Assembly (NCBI GenBank): GCA_016712345.1
Contig: JADJRH010000011.1
Coordinates: forward strand, 4,898,001-4,962,000
DNA length: 64,000 nt
Direction: 5' to 3'
DNA from: Polyangiaceae bacterium
GTDB taxonomy: Bacteria; Myxococcota_A; Polyangia; Polyangiales; Polyangiaceae
Below, piece after piece: positions 43,188 to 51,549 of the stretch. The notes below the pieces were generated by a model. That model searched no databases. It was not told the DNA's origin and saw only the letters and a program-made list of their open reading frames with translations. How positions within the stretch are numbered: the stretch's first letter is position 1; the number at the start of each line of letters is the position of its first letter. The translations under genes and the position numbers were made by a program.

Positions 43188-43961
43188 ATGCAAACTTTTT
43201 CCCTCGATGCAAAAGCCGTGTCGGACGTGGGGCTTCAAAGAGAACATAACGAAGATCGGGCCGGGGCGTTTCCTGAGTTGGGGTTGTTTTTCGTGGCCGA
43301 TGGAATGGGCGGCATGTGTTCGGGCGACCGCGCGGCCGGTGTGGTGTTTGACACTCTGGTAGAATTGTTTGAGCGGACTCACGGTCAAGCTCAACCAAGC
43401 TTACCTGTTGAACCTGACCCAACTAGATGCCTCCAAGAAAATAGGCTCAACTCGGCGGTAACCCTTTCTAACCGGCGAGTTCTTGATCTTGTAAAAACCA
43501 ACCGAATGTTCATGGGGATTGGGACAACGGTAGCGGCTCTATCCATTCAGGGTTCCACTGCGGCAATTGCACACTTGGGTGATAGTCGAGTGTACCGCAT
43601 GCGAGGCGGCAAGCTGGAGGCGTTAACCAGCGATCACTCGCTTATCAACGAGTACAAACGATTTGTCCCGGATGTTTCGCCGGAGGTGTTGGCCGAAGTA
43701 CCTAAAAACGTGATCACGCGCGCGGGGGGAATGGGTGACAAGGTAGAAGTCGACACGCGGCATACCGATGTACAAAGCGGCGACGTGTTTCTTATCACCA
43801 CCGATGGTGTACACTTGCTCGTGTCCGATGAACAATTGGGAGGGCTGCTCTCAGAGAGTCGAAATGCGGACGAGTGTGCGCAATGCGTGATCGATGCGGC
43901 GCTTAAAAACGGTGGGAGCGACAACGCATCGTGTGTTGTGGTGATCGTTCGGCAGCCTTAG
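43188..43961 (+). CDS. PP2C-family (PPM) serine/threonine phosphatase
   Basis: The start is ATG 43188 (MQTFSLDAKAVSDVGLQREH). All PPM motifs are present: VGLQREHNEDRAGA with the first metal Asp, GLFFVADGMGGMCSGDRAAG, GIGTTVAALSIQG, AIAHLGDSRVYRMRGGKLEA, LTSDHSLINEY, VFLITTDGVHLLVSDEQLG and GGSDNASCVVVIV. The 257 residues form one catalytic domain of the stand-alone bacterial type (PstP-like without transmembrane segment), which would counter Ser/Thr kinases like the one at 31098. Inserted residues around position 65-85 (ERTHGQAQPSLPVEPDPTRC) are longer than in most members. Confidence 0.85.
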   Translation: MQTFSLDAKAVSDVGLQREHNEDRAGAFPELGLFFVADGMGGMCSGDRAAGVVFDTLVELFERTHGQAQPSLPVEPDPTRCLQENRLNSAVTLSNRRVLDLVKTNRMFMGIGTTVAALSIQGSTAAIAHLGDSRVYRMRGGKLEALTSDHSLINEYKRFVPDVSPEVLAEVPKNVITRAGGMGDKVEVDTRHTDVQSGDVFLITTDGVHLLVSDEQLGGLLSESRNADECAQCVIDAALKNGGSDNASCVVVIVRQP

Positions 43962-44134
43962 ACAAGCCATCACCCCGGCGCGTGTGTTGAGAGGATGGAA
44001 AACGGACCTGTCAGAGCATTCCCTTGTCGGTGTGCTCAAAAGGCGCAAGCGCGTGAACGCCAACGCGGGCCACCTATGAAGAGCGCGTGTCCACAGAAGA
44101 GGCGGAAATGGGTAGGTTCGGGAACGGGAGGGGA

Positions 44135-44968
44135 TCAGCAGTCGCCGATGGGCATGTCGCAGTTGGCCGGGCCGCAGGTGGTTGGGTAGAGTTTGCCGTC
44201 CACACAGGTTAGAGCTTCACCGCAAACGAGGGAGGGATCACAGCTCGCGTTTGTGCAGTCACCGATGGGCATATCGCAGTTGGCGGGGCCACACGTTGTT
44301 GGGTAAAGTTGACCGTCGACACAGGTGATCGCGTCGCCGCAAATGAGGGTTGGATCACAAGCGGGATCTTCACATTCACCGATGGGCATATCGCAGTTGG
44401 CGGGGCCGCAGGCGGTTGGGTAGAGTTGACCCTCGTGGCAGGTGAGCACCTGGTCGCAGGCGAGGTTGGGATCACACTCTTGGTCGCAGGGGCCAATGGG
44501 CATGTCGCAGTTGGCGGGGCCGCAGGTGGTTGGGTAGAGTTGACCATCAACGCAGGTGAGCGCTTCACCGCAGGCGAGGCTGGGATCACAGAGGGTTTCA
44601 CAAGGGCCGACGGGGGCGTCACAGTTGGCGGGGCCACAGCCGGTTGGGTAGAGAAGGCCGTCGATGCAGGTGAGCACTTGTGTACACGTGAGGGTGGGGT
44701 CACACTCGTCGGGGCAACCGATTTGAGTGCAGCCGACGTTGCCGTCTTCGGCACAATAACAGGTGTTGCAGCCGTCGGAGAAGGTTTCGCCCGGTTGGTA
44801 GGTGACGCCCTCAAACTCGCAGCCGGTGGAACCTCCGCTGCCTCCGGTGCCGCCGCTTCCACCTGTACCGCCGTCACCACCGCCGGACGAGTCGCAACCA
44901 ACGGCGAGAAAAAGGGCTGAAAGAGCGAGAGCAAGGGAAGGACCGGAAACAAGAATGCGCGTTTTCAT
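44135..44968 (-). CDS. Lipoprotein with tandem Cys-rich repeats
   Basis: The start is ATG 44968 with AGGAG upstream. The signal (MKTRILVSGPSLALALSALF, then AVGCDSS) is a lipoprotein type, and a Gly/Thr linker follows. A VWC-like unit (CEFEGVTYQPGETFSDGCNT, GNVGCTQIGC) precedes six 33-36-residue repeats with the core CDPxLxCxxxLTCxxGxLYP and TxCGPANCDMPIGxC. Each repeat has six Cys, probably three disulfides. Surface display and binding are likely, but no ligand is known. In the DNA the repeats are near identical, so the gene is prone to copy-number change. Confidence 0.75.
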   Translation of the reverse strand: MKTRILVSGPSLALALSALFLAVGCDSSGGGDGGTGGSGGTGGSGGSTGCEFEGVTYQPGETFSDGCNTCYCAEDGNVGCTQIGCPDECDPTLTCTQVLTCIDGLLYPTGCGPANCDAPVGPCETLCDPSLACGEALTCVDGQLYPTTCGPANCDMPIGPCDQECDPNLACDQVLTCHEGQLYPTACGPANCDMPIGECEDPACDPTLICGDAITCVDGQLYPTTCGPANCDMPIGDCTNASCDPSLVCGEALTCVDGKLYPTTCGPANCDMPIGDC

Positions 44969-45082
44969 AAGACACTCCTGGAAAAAAGTAGGCATGGGGT
45001 GAGTGTCCGGGCCGGGTGAGATCCGTGAAGAAATCGTCCGTCGGCTGAGACCTCGCGGACGAGCCTGCGCGCCGGGACAAAC

Positions 45083-45129
45083 GGCAACGTTGCCGTTCGG
45101 TCGGCCAATGTTGCCGTTCGGTCGGCCAA
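45083..45129. repeat. Inverted relatives of the 44-bp repeat
   Basis: Two tandem copies of TTGCCGTTCGGTCGGCCAAT, preceded by AACGGCAACG. On the minus strand this reads ATTGGCCGACCGAACGGCAA, similar to the core of the 44-bp repeat (ATTGGCCGGCCGAACGGCAA). Confidence 0.65.
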
Positions 45130-45136
45130 TGAAGCA

Positions 45137-45207
45137 GGGAGTTTTGGGCTTGTTATCGCTCGTGCGGCGTGGCAAGGGAGTTTTGGGCTTGTTATCGCTC
45201 GTGCGGC
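45137..45207. repeat. 32-bp direct repeat containing the caspase-gene 3' end
   Basis: The 32 bp at 45137-45168 recur exactly at 45176-45207 (period 39 bp). The second copy includes the stop codon of the caspase-like gene (45192-45194) and its last few codons; the first copy is its duplicate just downstream in gene direction. Confidence 0.75.
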
Positions 45208-46307
45208 ATGGCGTAAGCCACCGGTTTTTGCGCTTCGATAACCACTTCACCCACTTTGCGGAGAGCGCGTCGCCCCTCTTTAGACATGGCGCCTTCACCA
45301 TCGGCCATGGTGATTTTGACAGTCCGTTCTAACACACCTTCCCACGTGTCTTCAGAGCTTCCAAACAGCACTTTTTTGATTAATGTGGGGGTGAAAACGC
45401 CGCCGAAAGAGTATTGGTAGTCGGCCGAAGAGGTGACATCGAACATGCCAGTGTACTGGCGAAAGAGTCTGTTCATGCGAGCTGTCAGACGGGTAGGTCG
45501 AGCCGCACCCAGCGTTTCTTTGGGTGAAACGCGGCCCATTTCATCGGCGCAACAGTCACTCAACACAACACCGAAGCGTGCGCCCAACGCTTGCATTGCC
45601 TCGCTCACTGCGGCGCGACGGAGCATTTTGCCTCGGGTGCAGAGCAACCGATCGCCCTCGGCCATGGCTCCGTGGCCAGAGTATGAAAACCAAACAACGT
45701 CGTCTTCGCCCGGTTGAAACGCTTGCACCGCGGCAAGCGCTTTTTCGGCCGTTGCATTGCGGCCGGCAAGCAGCGTTTCTTTTACGTTCAGGACTTTTTC
45801 GGCTTGCAACATGCGAAAGAAATCGCGCGTCAGCCGCACATCGTCGTCCACTCCAATGTCGGCGCCGTAGGCCACAAGCACCGCATGGAGAGTGGGTACA
45901 CCGGGGATCTTGGCTGTTTTTACCGGATCGCCGTAATTGGCGTCTTCGTCTTCGTCAATTTCATCGCCGCTGTCTTCTTCGGCTTCTTCGCTCTCGGCGT
46001 CTTCCTCACCCTGGTCACTTTCGTCTTCTTCTTCCTCGTCATCCTCTTCTTCGTCTTCTCCCTCCTCGTCATCCTCTTCTTCGTCCTCGCCACCCTCTTC
46101 ATCGGCCAGGAGCAGGTCGGCAAGGTCTTCTTCGTCGTACTCAAGGTCTTCGTGGCAAAATAGCTCGTCTACCTCACCACCGTCGCTCAACTCAACCGTG
46201 AGCACATGCTTTTTACCCACGTAACCTTTAATTTCGTCGCCCTCTTCACGAAAGACAAGGCTGGTTTCCCTCCCCTTCCATGTTACCTCAAGCTCTTCCT
46301 TTGTCAT
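45192..46307 (-). CDS. Caspase-like (C14-type) protease with an acidic Asp/Glu tract
   Basis: A 371-residue protein with ATG 46307. A short N-terminal domain (residues 1-60) is followed by an extremely acidic tract of about 60 residues (EEDDEEGEDEEEDDEEEEDE). The caspase-like fold begins near 135 (LHAVLVAYGADIGVDDDVRL), with catalytic His212 in VVWFSYSGHGAMAE and Cys252 in FGVVLSDCCADEM. The two are in the normal order for metacaspases and paracaspases. No signal peptide or EAD is seen. Trypsin or caspase effectors in conflict systems are typical of this class, but this one has no NTPase partner next to it. The acidic tract could bind calcium or basic partners. Confidence 0.8.
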   Translation of the reverse strand: MTKEELEVTWKGRETSLVFREEGDEIKGYVGKKHVLTVELSDGGEVDELFCHEDLEYDEEDLADLLLADEEGGEDEEEDDEEGEDEEEDDEEEEDESDQGEEDAESEEAEEDSGDEIDEDEDANYGDPVKTAKIPGVPTLHAVLVAYGADIGVDDDVRLTRDFFRMLQAEKVLNVKETLLAGRNATAEKALAAVQAFQPGEDDVVWFSYSGHGAMAEGDRLLCTRGKMLRRAAVSEAMQALGARFGVVLSDCCADEMGRVSPKETLGAARPTRLTARMNRLFRQYTGMFDVTSSADYQYSFGGVFTPTLIKKVLFGSSEDTWEGVLERTVKITMADGEGAMSKEGRRALRKVGEVVIEAQKPVAYAMPHER

Positions 46308-46558
46308 TTTTTACAGCGCTCCTGGTCCTAGTATAGGCGGTACGAAGGGGGGCGCGGTTATGTCAAGTCTCTTCTGCGGCGGTGGTCGGTTTACGCGAGT
46401 GAACGAACAGTGGTGCTGCAACTGCGAAGCCGGAAGCGTGGAGATTGCCGAGATCCAGGGAGTTTTGTCTCTGTGTACCTCTGTGTCCTCCTGGGTAACT
46501 CCCCCAGAGCGACGGCTGACGCGTCACGCCAAGACCTGAAGCGCCTGGATACCTGTGA
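46308..46558. other. Non-coding gap with a palindrome and a hairpin
   Basis: A 251-bp gap. It contains the third TTCAC-type palindrome (46390-46410) and GGGAGTT and AACTCCC arms flanking a CTCTGTG-rich stretch, consistent with a stem-loop. No gene is seen. Confidence 0.5.
46390..46410. repeat. Palindrome of the TTCAC-N4-GTGAA family, copy 3
   Basis: TTTACGCGAGTGAA then CGAACAG; two changes from the copies at 27027 and 40601. Intergenic. Confidence 0.6.
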
Positions 46559-47659
46559 CTACGCAGGAGTCAAACCGATCGCTGCTTCGGGCGCCAGAGC
46601 GAGGTGCCGTTTTTCAGGAGCGATTGGCCGGCCGGGATAACAGCAGTACGGGTTTTCGTACATGCCATCAGAGTTGAAATAACACGAGCCACGGCAGCCG
46701 CCGCGGCAGAGTGACCCCTTGTCGCAACCTTTGCAGCGCCCAGCCAACATCTGCGGATCGAAGTTGCGATTGTAGGCAAAATTGCCTTTTTTCGTCCAGA
46801 TCGCGGTGAAAGACTCAGTTCGCACATTTCCTTCAATAAAACGGGGATCGTAGAGCGACTCGCATCCTTTCACATTGCCAACGCTGTCGATCCCCACAGC
46901 GGTTAACCCGGCACTGCATCCACCAAAGGCGCAAAGTCGACCGGGTAGATTTCTCAGGTAAGCCTCGTTTTCATCGTAATAGCCAATGTCATCTCCAGCG
47001 AGAATCCATAGGCGAGCCGGGTCTCGATGCTCTCGAATAAACCGTGTTACACGAGGAATTGCCGACGGATCGAGCAACATCCCTTTCGCTTCTGCCATGT
47101 TGCCCATGGGAGTTGCAATCTGGAGCTGCCATACCGAAACGCCGTGGTCGATAAGCAGCGAATAGAGCGCCTCTAGGTCGTTGATGTTTTCTGCCAGTAA
47201 GGTGGTGACAACCCCTGTGGAGATGCCCGAGGCCGAGAGTCGATCCAGCGCACCAACAGCTCGCTCAAAGGAGCCGTTCACGTTGCGGACGTGATCGTGG
47301 TGCTCGCGCATTCCGTCGATCGAGACGCACACGTTTGCAAGATTCGCCGCTTGAATCTGCTCGATTTGGGGCTCGCGGAGAGCGGCCCCGTTGGTGATAA
47401 TGTTCACCTCCACTCCCGCGTCGGAGAGATGTCGAGCGAGCTTTTCCCAGTCTTTGGCGAGAAACACCTCACCTCCGATAAGGGTTACGCAGCGGCAACC
47501 CAAGCCGACAAGTTCATCGGCGACTGGCATCCACTCGTGCAGCGCAAGTTCGCCCTCGCGGGCGCGACCGGCGGTGGAGCCGCAGTGGAGGCACCGCATG
47601 TTGCAACGGAGAGTTAGCTCCCACACACAGTATTCAGGAATGTACTCCTTCGCAATCAT
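46559..47659 (-). CDS. Radical SAM/SPASM-domain enzyme
   Basis: ATG 47659 with AGGAGG just upstream. The 366-residue protein has MIAKEYIPEYCVWELTLRCN with the radical SAM CxxxCxxC at Cys19, Cys23 and Cys26 (CNMRCLHC), GGEVFLAKDWEKLARHL and CVSIDGMREHHDHVRN. The last 100 residues hold a SPASM-like cluster (CAFGGCSAGLT, GCESLYD, CKGCDKGSLCRGGCRGSCYF, NPYCCYPGRP) that would bind auxiliary iron-sulfur clusters. Such enzymes modify peptides or proteins. A small gene lies 73 bp upstream on the same strand and may encode the substrate or a partner. Confidence 0.85.
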   Translation of the reverse strand: MIAKEYIPEYCVWELTLRCNMRCLHCGSTAGRAREGELALHEWMPVADELVGLGCRCVTLIGGEVFLAKDWEKLARHLSDAGVEVNIITNGAALREPQIEQIQAANLANVCVSIDGMREHHDHVRNVNGSFERAVGALDRLSASGISTGVVTTLLAENINDLEALYSLLIDHGVSVWQLQIATPMGNMAEAKGMLLDPSAIPRVTRFIREHRDPARLWILAGDDIGYYDENEAYLRNLPGRLCAFGGCSAGLTAVGIDSVGNVKGCESLYDPRFIEGNVRTESFTAIWTKKGNFAYNRNFDPQMLAGRCKGCDKGSLCRGGCRGSCYFNSDGMYENPYCCYPGRPIAPEKRHLALAPEAAIGLTPA

Positions 47660-47732
47660 GGTGCCTCCTCTTGTCGTGTCGGTTGAAAAAGCGGACTCGG
47701 CCGTTGGCATCACACGTTGGTCCGCGCCGGAG

Positions 47733-48056
47733 TTAGCCGGCTTTTTGCAGCTCCTTCAATTCTGCGTGAACCGGACCTTTGTATTTGAGATTTGAGGCGT
47801 GTGTGAGTTCAACAAAGTCGCACTCTTCACCCGTCAGGTCTTTAATCTCCGCTTTCTGCCAATCTTCGAGGTACATGCGCTTTGCACCGGCGTCGAGTTG
47901 CTCTTTTCGGAGCCTCGGAGCCATATAACGCATGATCGGGGAGGTGGAGACTTCAACCAACCATTGATGGCAGTTGAGGCCCAAGAAATCTCGAACCATC
48001 CGCATCTGCGGGTCGGTCAGGTAGATCGAAACATACTTTTTGCCTTGGATTTCCAT
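47733..48056 (-). CDS. Small protein upstream of the radical SAM gene
   Basis: A 107-residue protein with AAGGAG before ATG 48056. The sequence is MEIQGKKYVSIYLTDPQMRM, then VRDFLGLNCHQWLVEVSTSP and a mixed helix/strand middle (YLEDWQKAEIKDLTGEECDF) and Lys-rich end (VHAELKELQKAG). No leader/core boundary is obvious, but the gene is co-oriented and close to a SPASM enzyme, so it is a candidate substrate. It could equally be an unrelated housekeeping protein. Two Cys (NCH, ECD) are the only ones. Confidence 0.65.
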   Translation of the reverse strand: MEIQGKKYVSIYLTDPQMRMVRDFLGLNCHQWLVEVSTSPIMRYMAPRLRKEQLDAGAKRMYLEDWQKAEIKDLTGEECDFVELTHASNLKYKGPVHAELKELQKAG

Positions 48057-48362
48057 GGCGCGCTCCTTTGCCCTTTGGACAGTGAGAGAGCTTCGTGGGT
48101 GTGCCGGTTTTCTTCCCGCGGCACCGAGTATTCAGGCCTGCACTTCCCGTTCCGCACAAACCGGCTAATTTCGTCGAGCGGCAGCGTACAAAGTGCGAAA
48201 TGGCTGCGATCACACCGCAGCAAGTGCGGGCAAGCACCATGTTGCTGTCACCGAGTTGCCCCCTCGGGGCGGCGCCCACCACGATTGGCGCGAGCGGGCG
48301 ACAGTCATACCCAGCGGCGCAGCCCACGGGTCCGTGGGCCAGACACCGGTCGCGTTGTTTGC
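48057..48362. other. Gap between FG-GAP lipoprotein and the small gene
   Basis: A 306-bp gap with no gene. A perfect hairpin, GCCCACGG at 48322-48329 and CCGTGGGC at 48332-48339, lies just downstream of the FG-GAP gene's stop and may terminate or stabilise its transcript. The promoter of the small gene must lie here. Confidence 0.5.
48322..48339 (-). terminator. Hairpin downstream of the FG-GAP lipoprotein gene
   Basis: Perfect 8-bp arms with a 2-nt centre, 24 bp after the stop of the gene at 48363. There is no clear T-run, so termination is only possible. Confidence 0.4.
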
Positions 48363-51300
48363 CTACGGAAAACAGGCCCCGTAGAGGACAGTCACCCCGT
48401 CAAACAGGTTCGTGACTGCGAGGTCGGTCTTACCATCGCCGTTCAGATCGGCGAGCCAAAGCCCTGTGGGATCTTCACCCGCCGGATAGTCAACCCGAGA
48501 GACAAATACACCTGCGCCGTTGTTGTAGAGCACTGTCACTGTGTTGTCTTGACTGTTTGCGGTGACAAGGTCGGGCTTGCCGTCACCGTTTACATCGGCG
48601 GCGGCAACGGAGTAGGGTAGATTGCCCACTGCGTAGTCAACTTTCGCAGCAAACGTTCCATTTCCGTTGTTTTGAAAAACGCTCACTTTGTCGGCAAAAT
48701 AAGACGCGACAATCATGTCAGGCTTGCCGTCGCCGTTGACGTCGGCCGCGGTGACGGAGTAGGGATTGGACGCCGTGCCCGTGGCATAGTTGACAGGGGC
48801 GGCAAACGTGCCGTTGCCGTTGTTGATGAGTACACTTGCTGTGCCGCTGTTGCTGTTCGCTGTCATCAAATCGGGCTTGCCGTCACCGTTCAGGTCGGCC
48901 GCGGCAATTCCGCGAGGGCTGGAGTCTGTTGCGTAGTTGACTTTGGCGGCGAAGGTGCCGTCACCGTTGCCAAGCAACACCGCCACGTTGGAGCCCGTGT
49001 CATACGGCACCGCAGCGTCCAACTTGCCGTCGGCGTTAAAGTCGGCAAGAGCCAAGGAGTGGCCCGAAGCAGCCGAGTAGGTCACGTCGTTTGCAAAGGT
49101 ACCGTTGCCGTTGTTGATGAGTACACTGATATTGCTCCCGCTGTTGTTCACCGCAACGATATCAGGCTTGCCATCGGCGTTTAGATCACCGGCCAAAGCA
49201 GCGTACGGGCTGGAGCCAACGTCATACTCCACGTCCGCGGCAAAGGTGTTGTTGCCGTTGTTCATGAGTACGCTGACAGTGCTGCTGTTTCGGTTGGACG
49301 TGAAAAGGTCAACCTTACCGTCGCCGTTGAGGTCTGACGCCGACACCGAGTAGGGAAGGTTGCCGACGGGATAAGACGAGCCGCCGAAAATACCACTCCC
49401 ATCATTGAGCAGTATACTAACCGTATCCGATCCATTGTTTGCAATGGCAAGATCGCGCTTGCTGTCGCCGTTCAGGTCGCCGGCTGCCAGCGCGACGGGG
49501 GACAACCCCACAGCATATACCCCGTTATTTCCAAACGCGCCGGAGCCGTTGTTGATGCGTACTTCAAGCTCGCTGCCCGGGCCGCTTGTAACCGCTAAAT
49601 CGACCTTACCATCACCGCTCAAGTCGGAAAGTACAACGGTGTTGGGGTTGCCGTTGGTTGGGTAATCAGCTTTGGCGCCAAACGTTCCGTTGCCGCTGTT
49701 GAGAAGCACGCTCACTGTCTTGATAAGTTCATTCGCGATGGCAAGGTCAAGTTTGCCATCACCGTTGATATCACCGGCCGCAACGGCGCGGGGGCTTGTA
49801 CCGGTGATATAGCCGGTGGGAGCGCCGAAAGTGCCGTTGCCATTGTTGTGGAGGACGCTGATTCCGCCGACGAAATAGCTTGTTGTGACAAGATCGGGTT
49901 TGCCGTCGCCCGTCAGATCGGCGGCCACAAGAGCGTACGAGTTCAGACCCGTTGGGTAGTCTATCTTGGGCGCAAACGTACCATTGCCCAAGTTAAACAG
50001 CACACTCACAAATGCCACGTTGCCGCTGACAACGGCGATGTCGCGTTTGCCGTCACCATCGAAGTCAGCCAACGTGACCGCTTGAGGAAATGTGGCTGTG
50101 GGGTAATCTACCTTGGCAGTGAAGGTGCCGTTGCCCTGATTGATCAGCACACTCACGCTATTTCCAGCTTCGTTTGCTGCGACCATGTCGGGCTTACCAT
50201 CACCATTCAGGTCGCCGGCTGCCACCGCCCGTGGGAAGGTTCCTGTGTTGTACTCTGCCTTGGCGCCAAACGTGGCCTTTCCCTGGTTGAGCAGCACGCT
50301 GACGGCCGAAAGCCCGAGATGAGACACGGCAAGGTCAAATGTGCCGTTGCCGTCAAAGTCTGCGATGGCAACACCGGTGGGGCTTGGACCAACCTGTACC
50401 GGCGTGGGCCCGATAAATTGATTGACGCAGGTGGAGCACATACCCGCCACGCACAACATGTTGGAGGCGCACATGATGGAACCCGTGGGTACACATGCAC
50501 CGTTTTGACACGAATCGCCTTGTGTACACGCGTCGCTGTCGGAGCATGCTGTTCCATTGGCAACGGGAGGATGCGATTGCATACCCGCTATGCACACTTC
50601 GTTGGTGCAAGAAAGGCCGTCATCGAGTGGAAGGTCGGCATTGTTGGGCATATTGGCGACTCCGCCGTTGCCGTCACACATTGCCGTTTGACAGTCATGG
50701 AGCGTTTGCGCCGCAAGGACGGTGCCCATGGGAGTGAACGAAACACCGCACAAACCGCCTGTGCACGTGCGCGTTTTGCACTCGTCGTCGGTACCGGGAC
50801 AGTCGGATGCGACGGTGCACCCAACGCACATACCGGCGCCGTCGCACGCGAGGCCCGCGCCGCAGGGTGTACCTTTGGGCGTGTTGGGGTGGGAAGGTTG
50901 ACCCGCTTGGCAAACGTCGTTTGTACAAGGGTTGTTGTCGTTGGGTAGATCGGCGTCGGCGTTCACCGCGGTGGTAGATCCTTGGCCGTCGCACACAAAT
51001 TGTTTGCAATCGCCTGGTATTTGATTTGCGGCCGGAAGCACTGTGCCGGTGGGAACGAATTGGAGGCCGCATGTTCCCTGAGCGCATGTTGGGGTCTGAC
51101 ATGCGTTGACCGCATCTGGACAGTCGGTTGGGGCCAGACACTCCACACAGCTCCCCATCCCGTCGCAGAGGGTACCGCCTTGTGTACACGACGAGCCCGC
51201 CGCGGAGGGCGTGTTGACAGGCACGGGACCGTCACATCCGTCGTCTGTACACTCGTTGTCGTCATTGACCGGTGTACACGTGTTGCCACCGCTGCCGCCG

Positions 51301-51491
51301 GAACTGCTCGTGGAGGTTGTGCTCGTGACTGCACCGGTGCCCGCGGTGCCAGCGGTGCCAGCGGTTCCACCGAGGCCACCGGTACCACCCCCACCGGCGG
51401 AGGTCGTGGTGCTCGTCTCGGCACCGTCGCATCCGAGTGAAAAACCCACAAGACTGACCAACATTGCAAGGAGGAGACTGGCTCGATTCAT
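48363..51491 (-). CDS. Lipoprotein with Cys-rich N-terminal region and about 14 FG-GAP/VCBS repeats
   Basis: ATG 51491 begins MNRASLLLAMLVSLVGFSLG then CDGAETS, a lipoprotein signal. A Gly/Ser/Thr linker is followed by about 280 residues of Cys-rich units (CTPVNDDNECTDDGCDGPVP, CDGMGSCVECLAPTDCPDAV). From about residue 360 the protein repeats the VCBS/FG-GAP pattern: a D-x-(N/D)-G-D-G-K-x-D Ca-binding loop and a SVLLNxGNGTF strand, with 14 loops counted (for example ADFDGNGTFDLAVSHLG and GDLNGDGKPDMVAANEAGN). A seven-bladed propeller pair is likely. It is a large surface-displayed, Ca-dependent adhesin-type or binding protein. Confidence 0.85.
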   Translation of the reverse strand: MNRASLLLAMLVSLVGFSLGCDGAETSTTTSAGGGGTGGLGGTAGTAGTAGTGAVTSTTSTSSSGGSGGNTCTPVNDDNECTDDGCDGPVPVNTPSAAGSSCTQGGTLCDGMGSCVECLAPTDCPDAVNACQTPTCAQGTCGLQFVPTGTVLPAANQIPGDCKQFVCDGQGSTTAVNADADLPNDNNPCTNDVCQAGQPSHPNTPKGTPCGAGLACDGAGMCVGCTVASDCPGTDDECKTRTCTGGLCGVSFTPMGTVLAAQTLHDCQTAMCDGNGGVANMPNNADLPLDDGLSCTNEVCIAGMQSHPPVANGTACSDSDACTQGDSCQNGACVPTGSIMCASNMLCVAGMCSTCVNQFIGPTPVQVGPSPTGVAIADFDGNGTFDLAVSHLGLSAVSVLLNQGKATFGAKAEYNTGTFPRAVAAGDLNGDGKPDMVAANEAGNSVSVLINQGNGTFTAKVDYPTATFPQAVTLADFDGDGKRDIAVVSGNVAFVSVLFNLGNGTFAPKIDYPTGLNSYALVAADLTGDGKPDLVTTSYFVGGISVLHNNGNGTFGAPTGYITGTSPRAVAAGDINGDGKLDLAIANELIKTVSVLLNSGNGTFGAKADYPTNGNPNTVVLSDLSGDGKVDLAVTSGPGSELEVRINNGSGAFGNNGVYAVGLSPVALAAGDLNGDSKRDLAIANNGSDTVSILLNDGSGIFGGSSYPVGNLPYSVSASDLNGDGKVDLFTSNRNSSTVSVLMNNGNNTFAADVEYDVGSSPYAALAGDLNADGKPDIVAVNNSGSNISVLINNGNGTFANDVTYSAASGHSLALADFNADGKLDAAVPYDTGSNVAVLLGNGDGTFAAKVNYATDSSPRGIAAADLNGDGKPDLMTANSNSGTASVLINNGNGTFAAPVNYATGTASNPYSVTAADVNGDGKPDMIVASYFADKVSVFQNNGNGTFAAKVDYAVGNLPYSVAAADVNGDGKPDLVTANSQDNTVTVLYNNGAGVFVSRVDYPAGEDPTGLWLADLNGDGKTDLAVTNLFDGVTVLYGACFP

Positions 51492-51549
51492 AGGAAGATT
51501 TGAGTACAAACCATTTGTGGTTTGATTGCGGCGCGGAGCACGTTTTCGC

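Noticed and set aside
44309..44920. Plus-strand frame of about 203 residues with repeated VGGAAGGWVE text.
   Set aside because: Antisense of the Cys-rich repeat lipoprotein, which has a strong signal peptide and ribosome site.
45937..46224. Serine-rich plus-strand reading frame of about 95 residues.
   Set aside because: It is the antisense of the Glu/Asp tract of the caspase-like gene; poly-Glu codons read as Ser on the other strand.
48600..50400. Periodic near-repeats possibly a CRISPR or satellite.
   Set aside because: They are the coding repeats of the FG-GAP/VCBS lipoprotein (Asp-rich loops every 59-61 residues).
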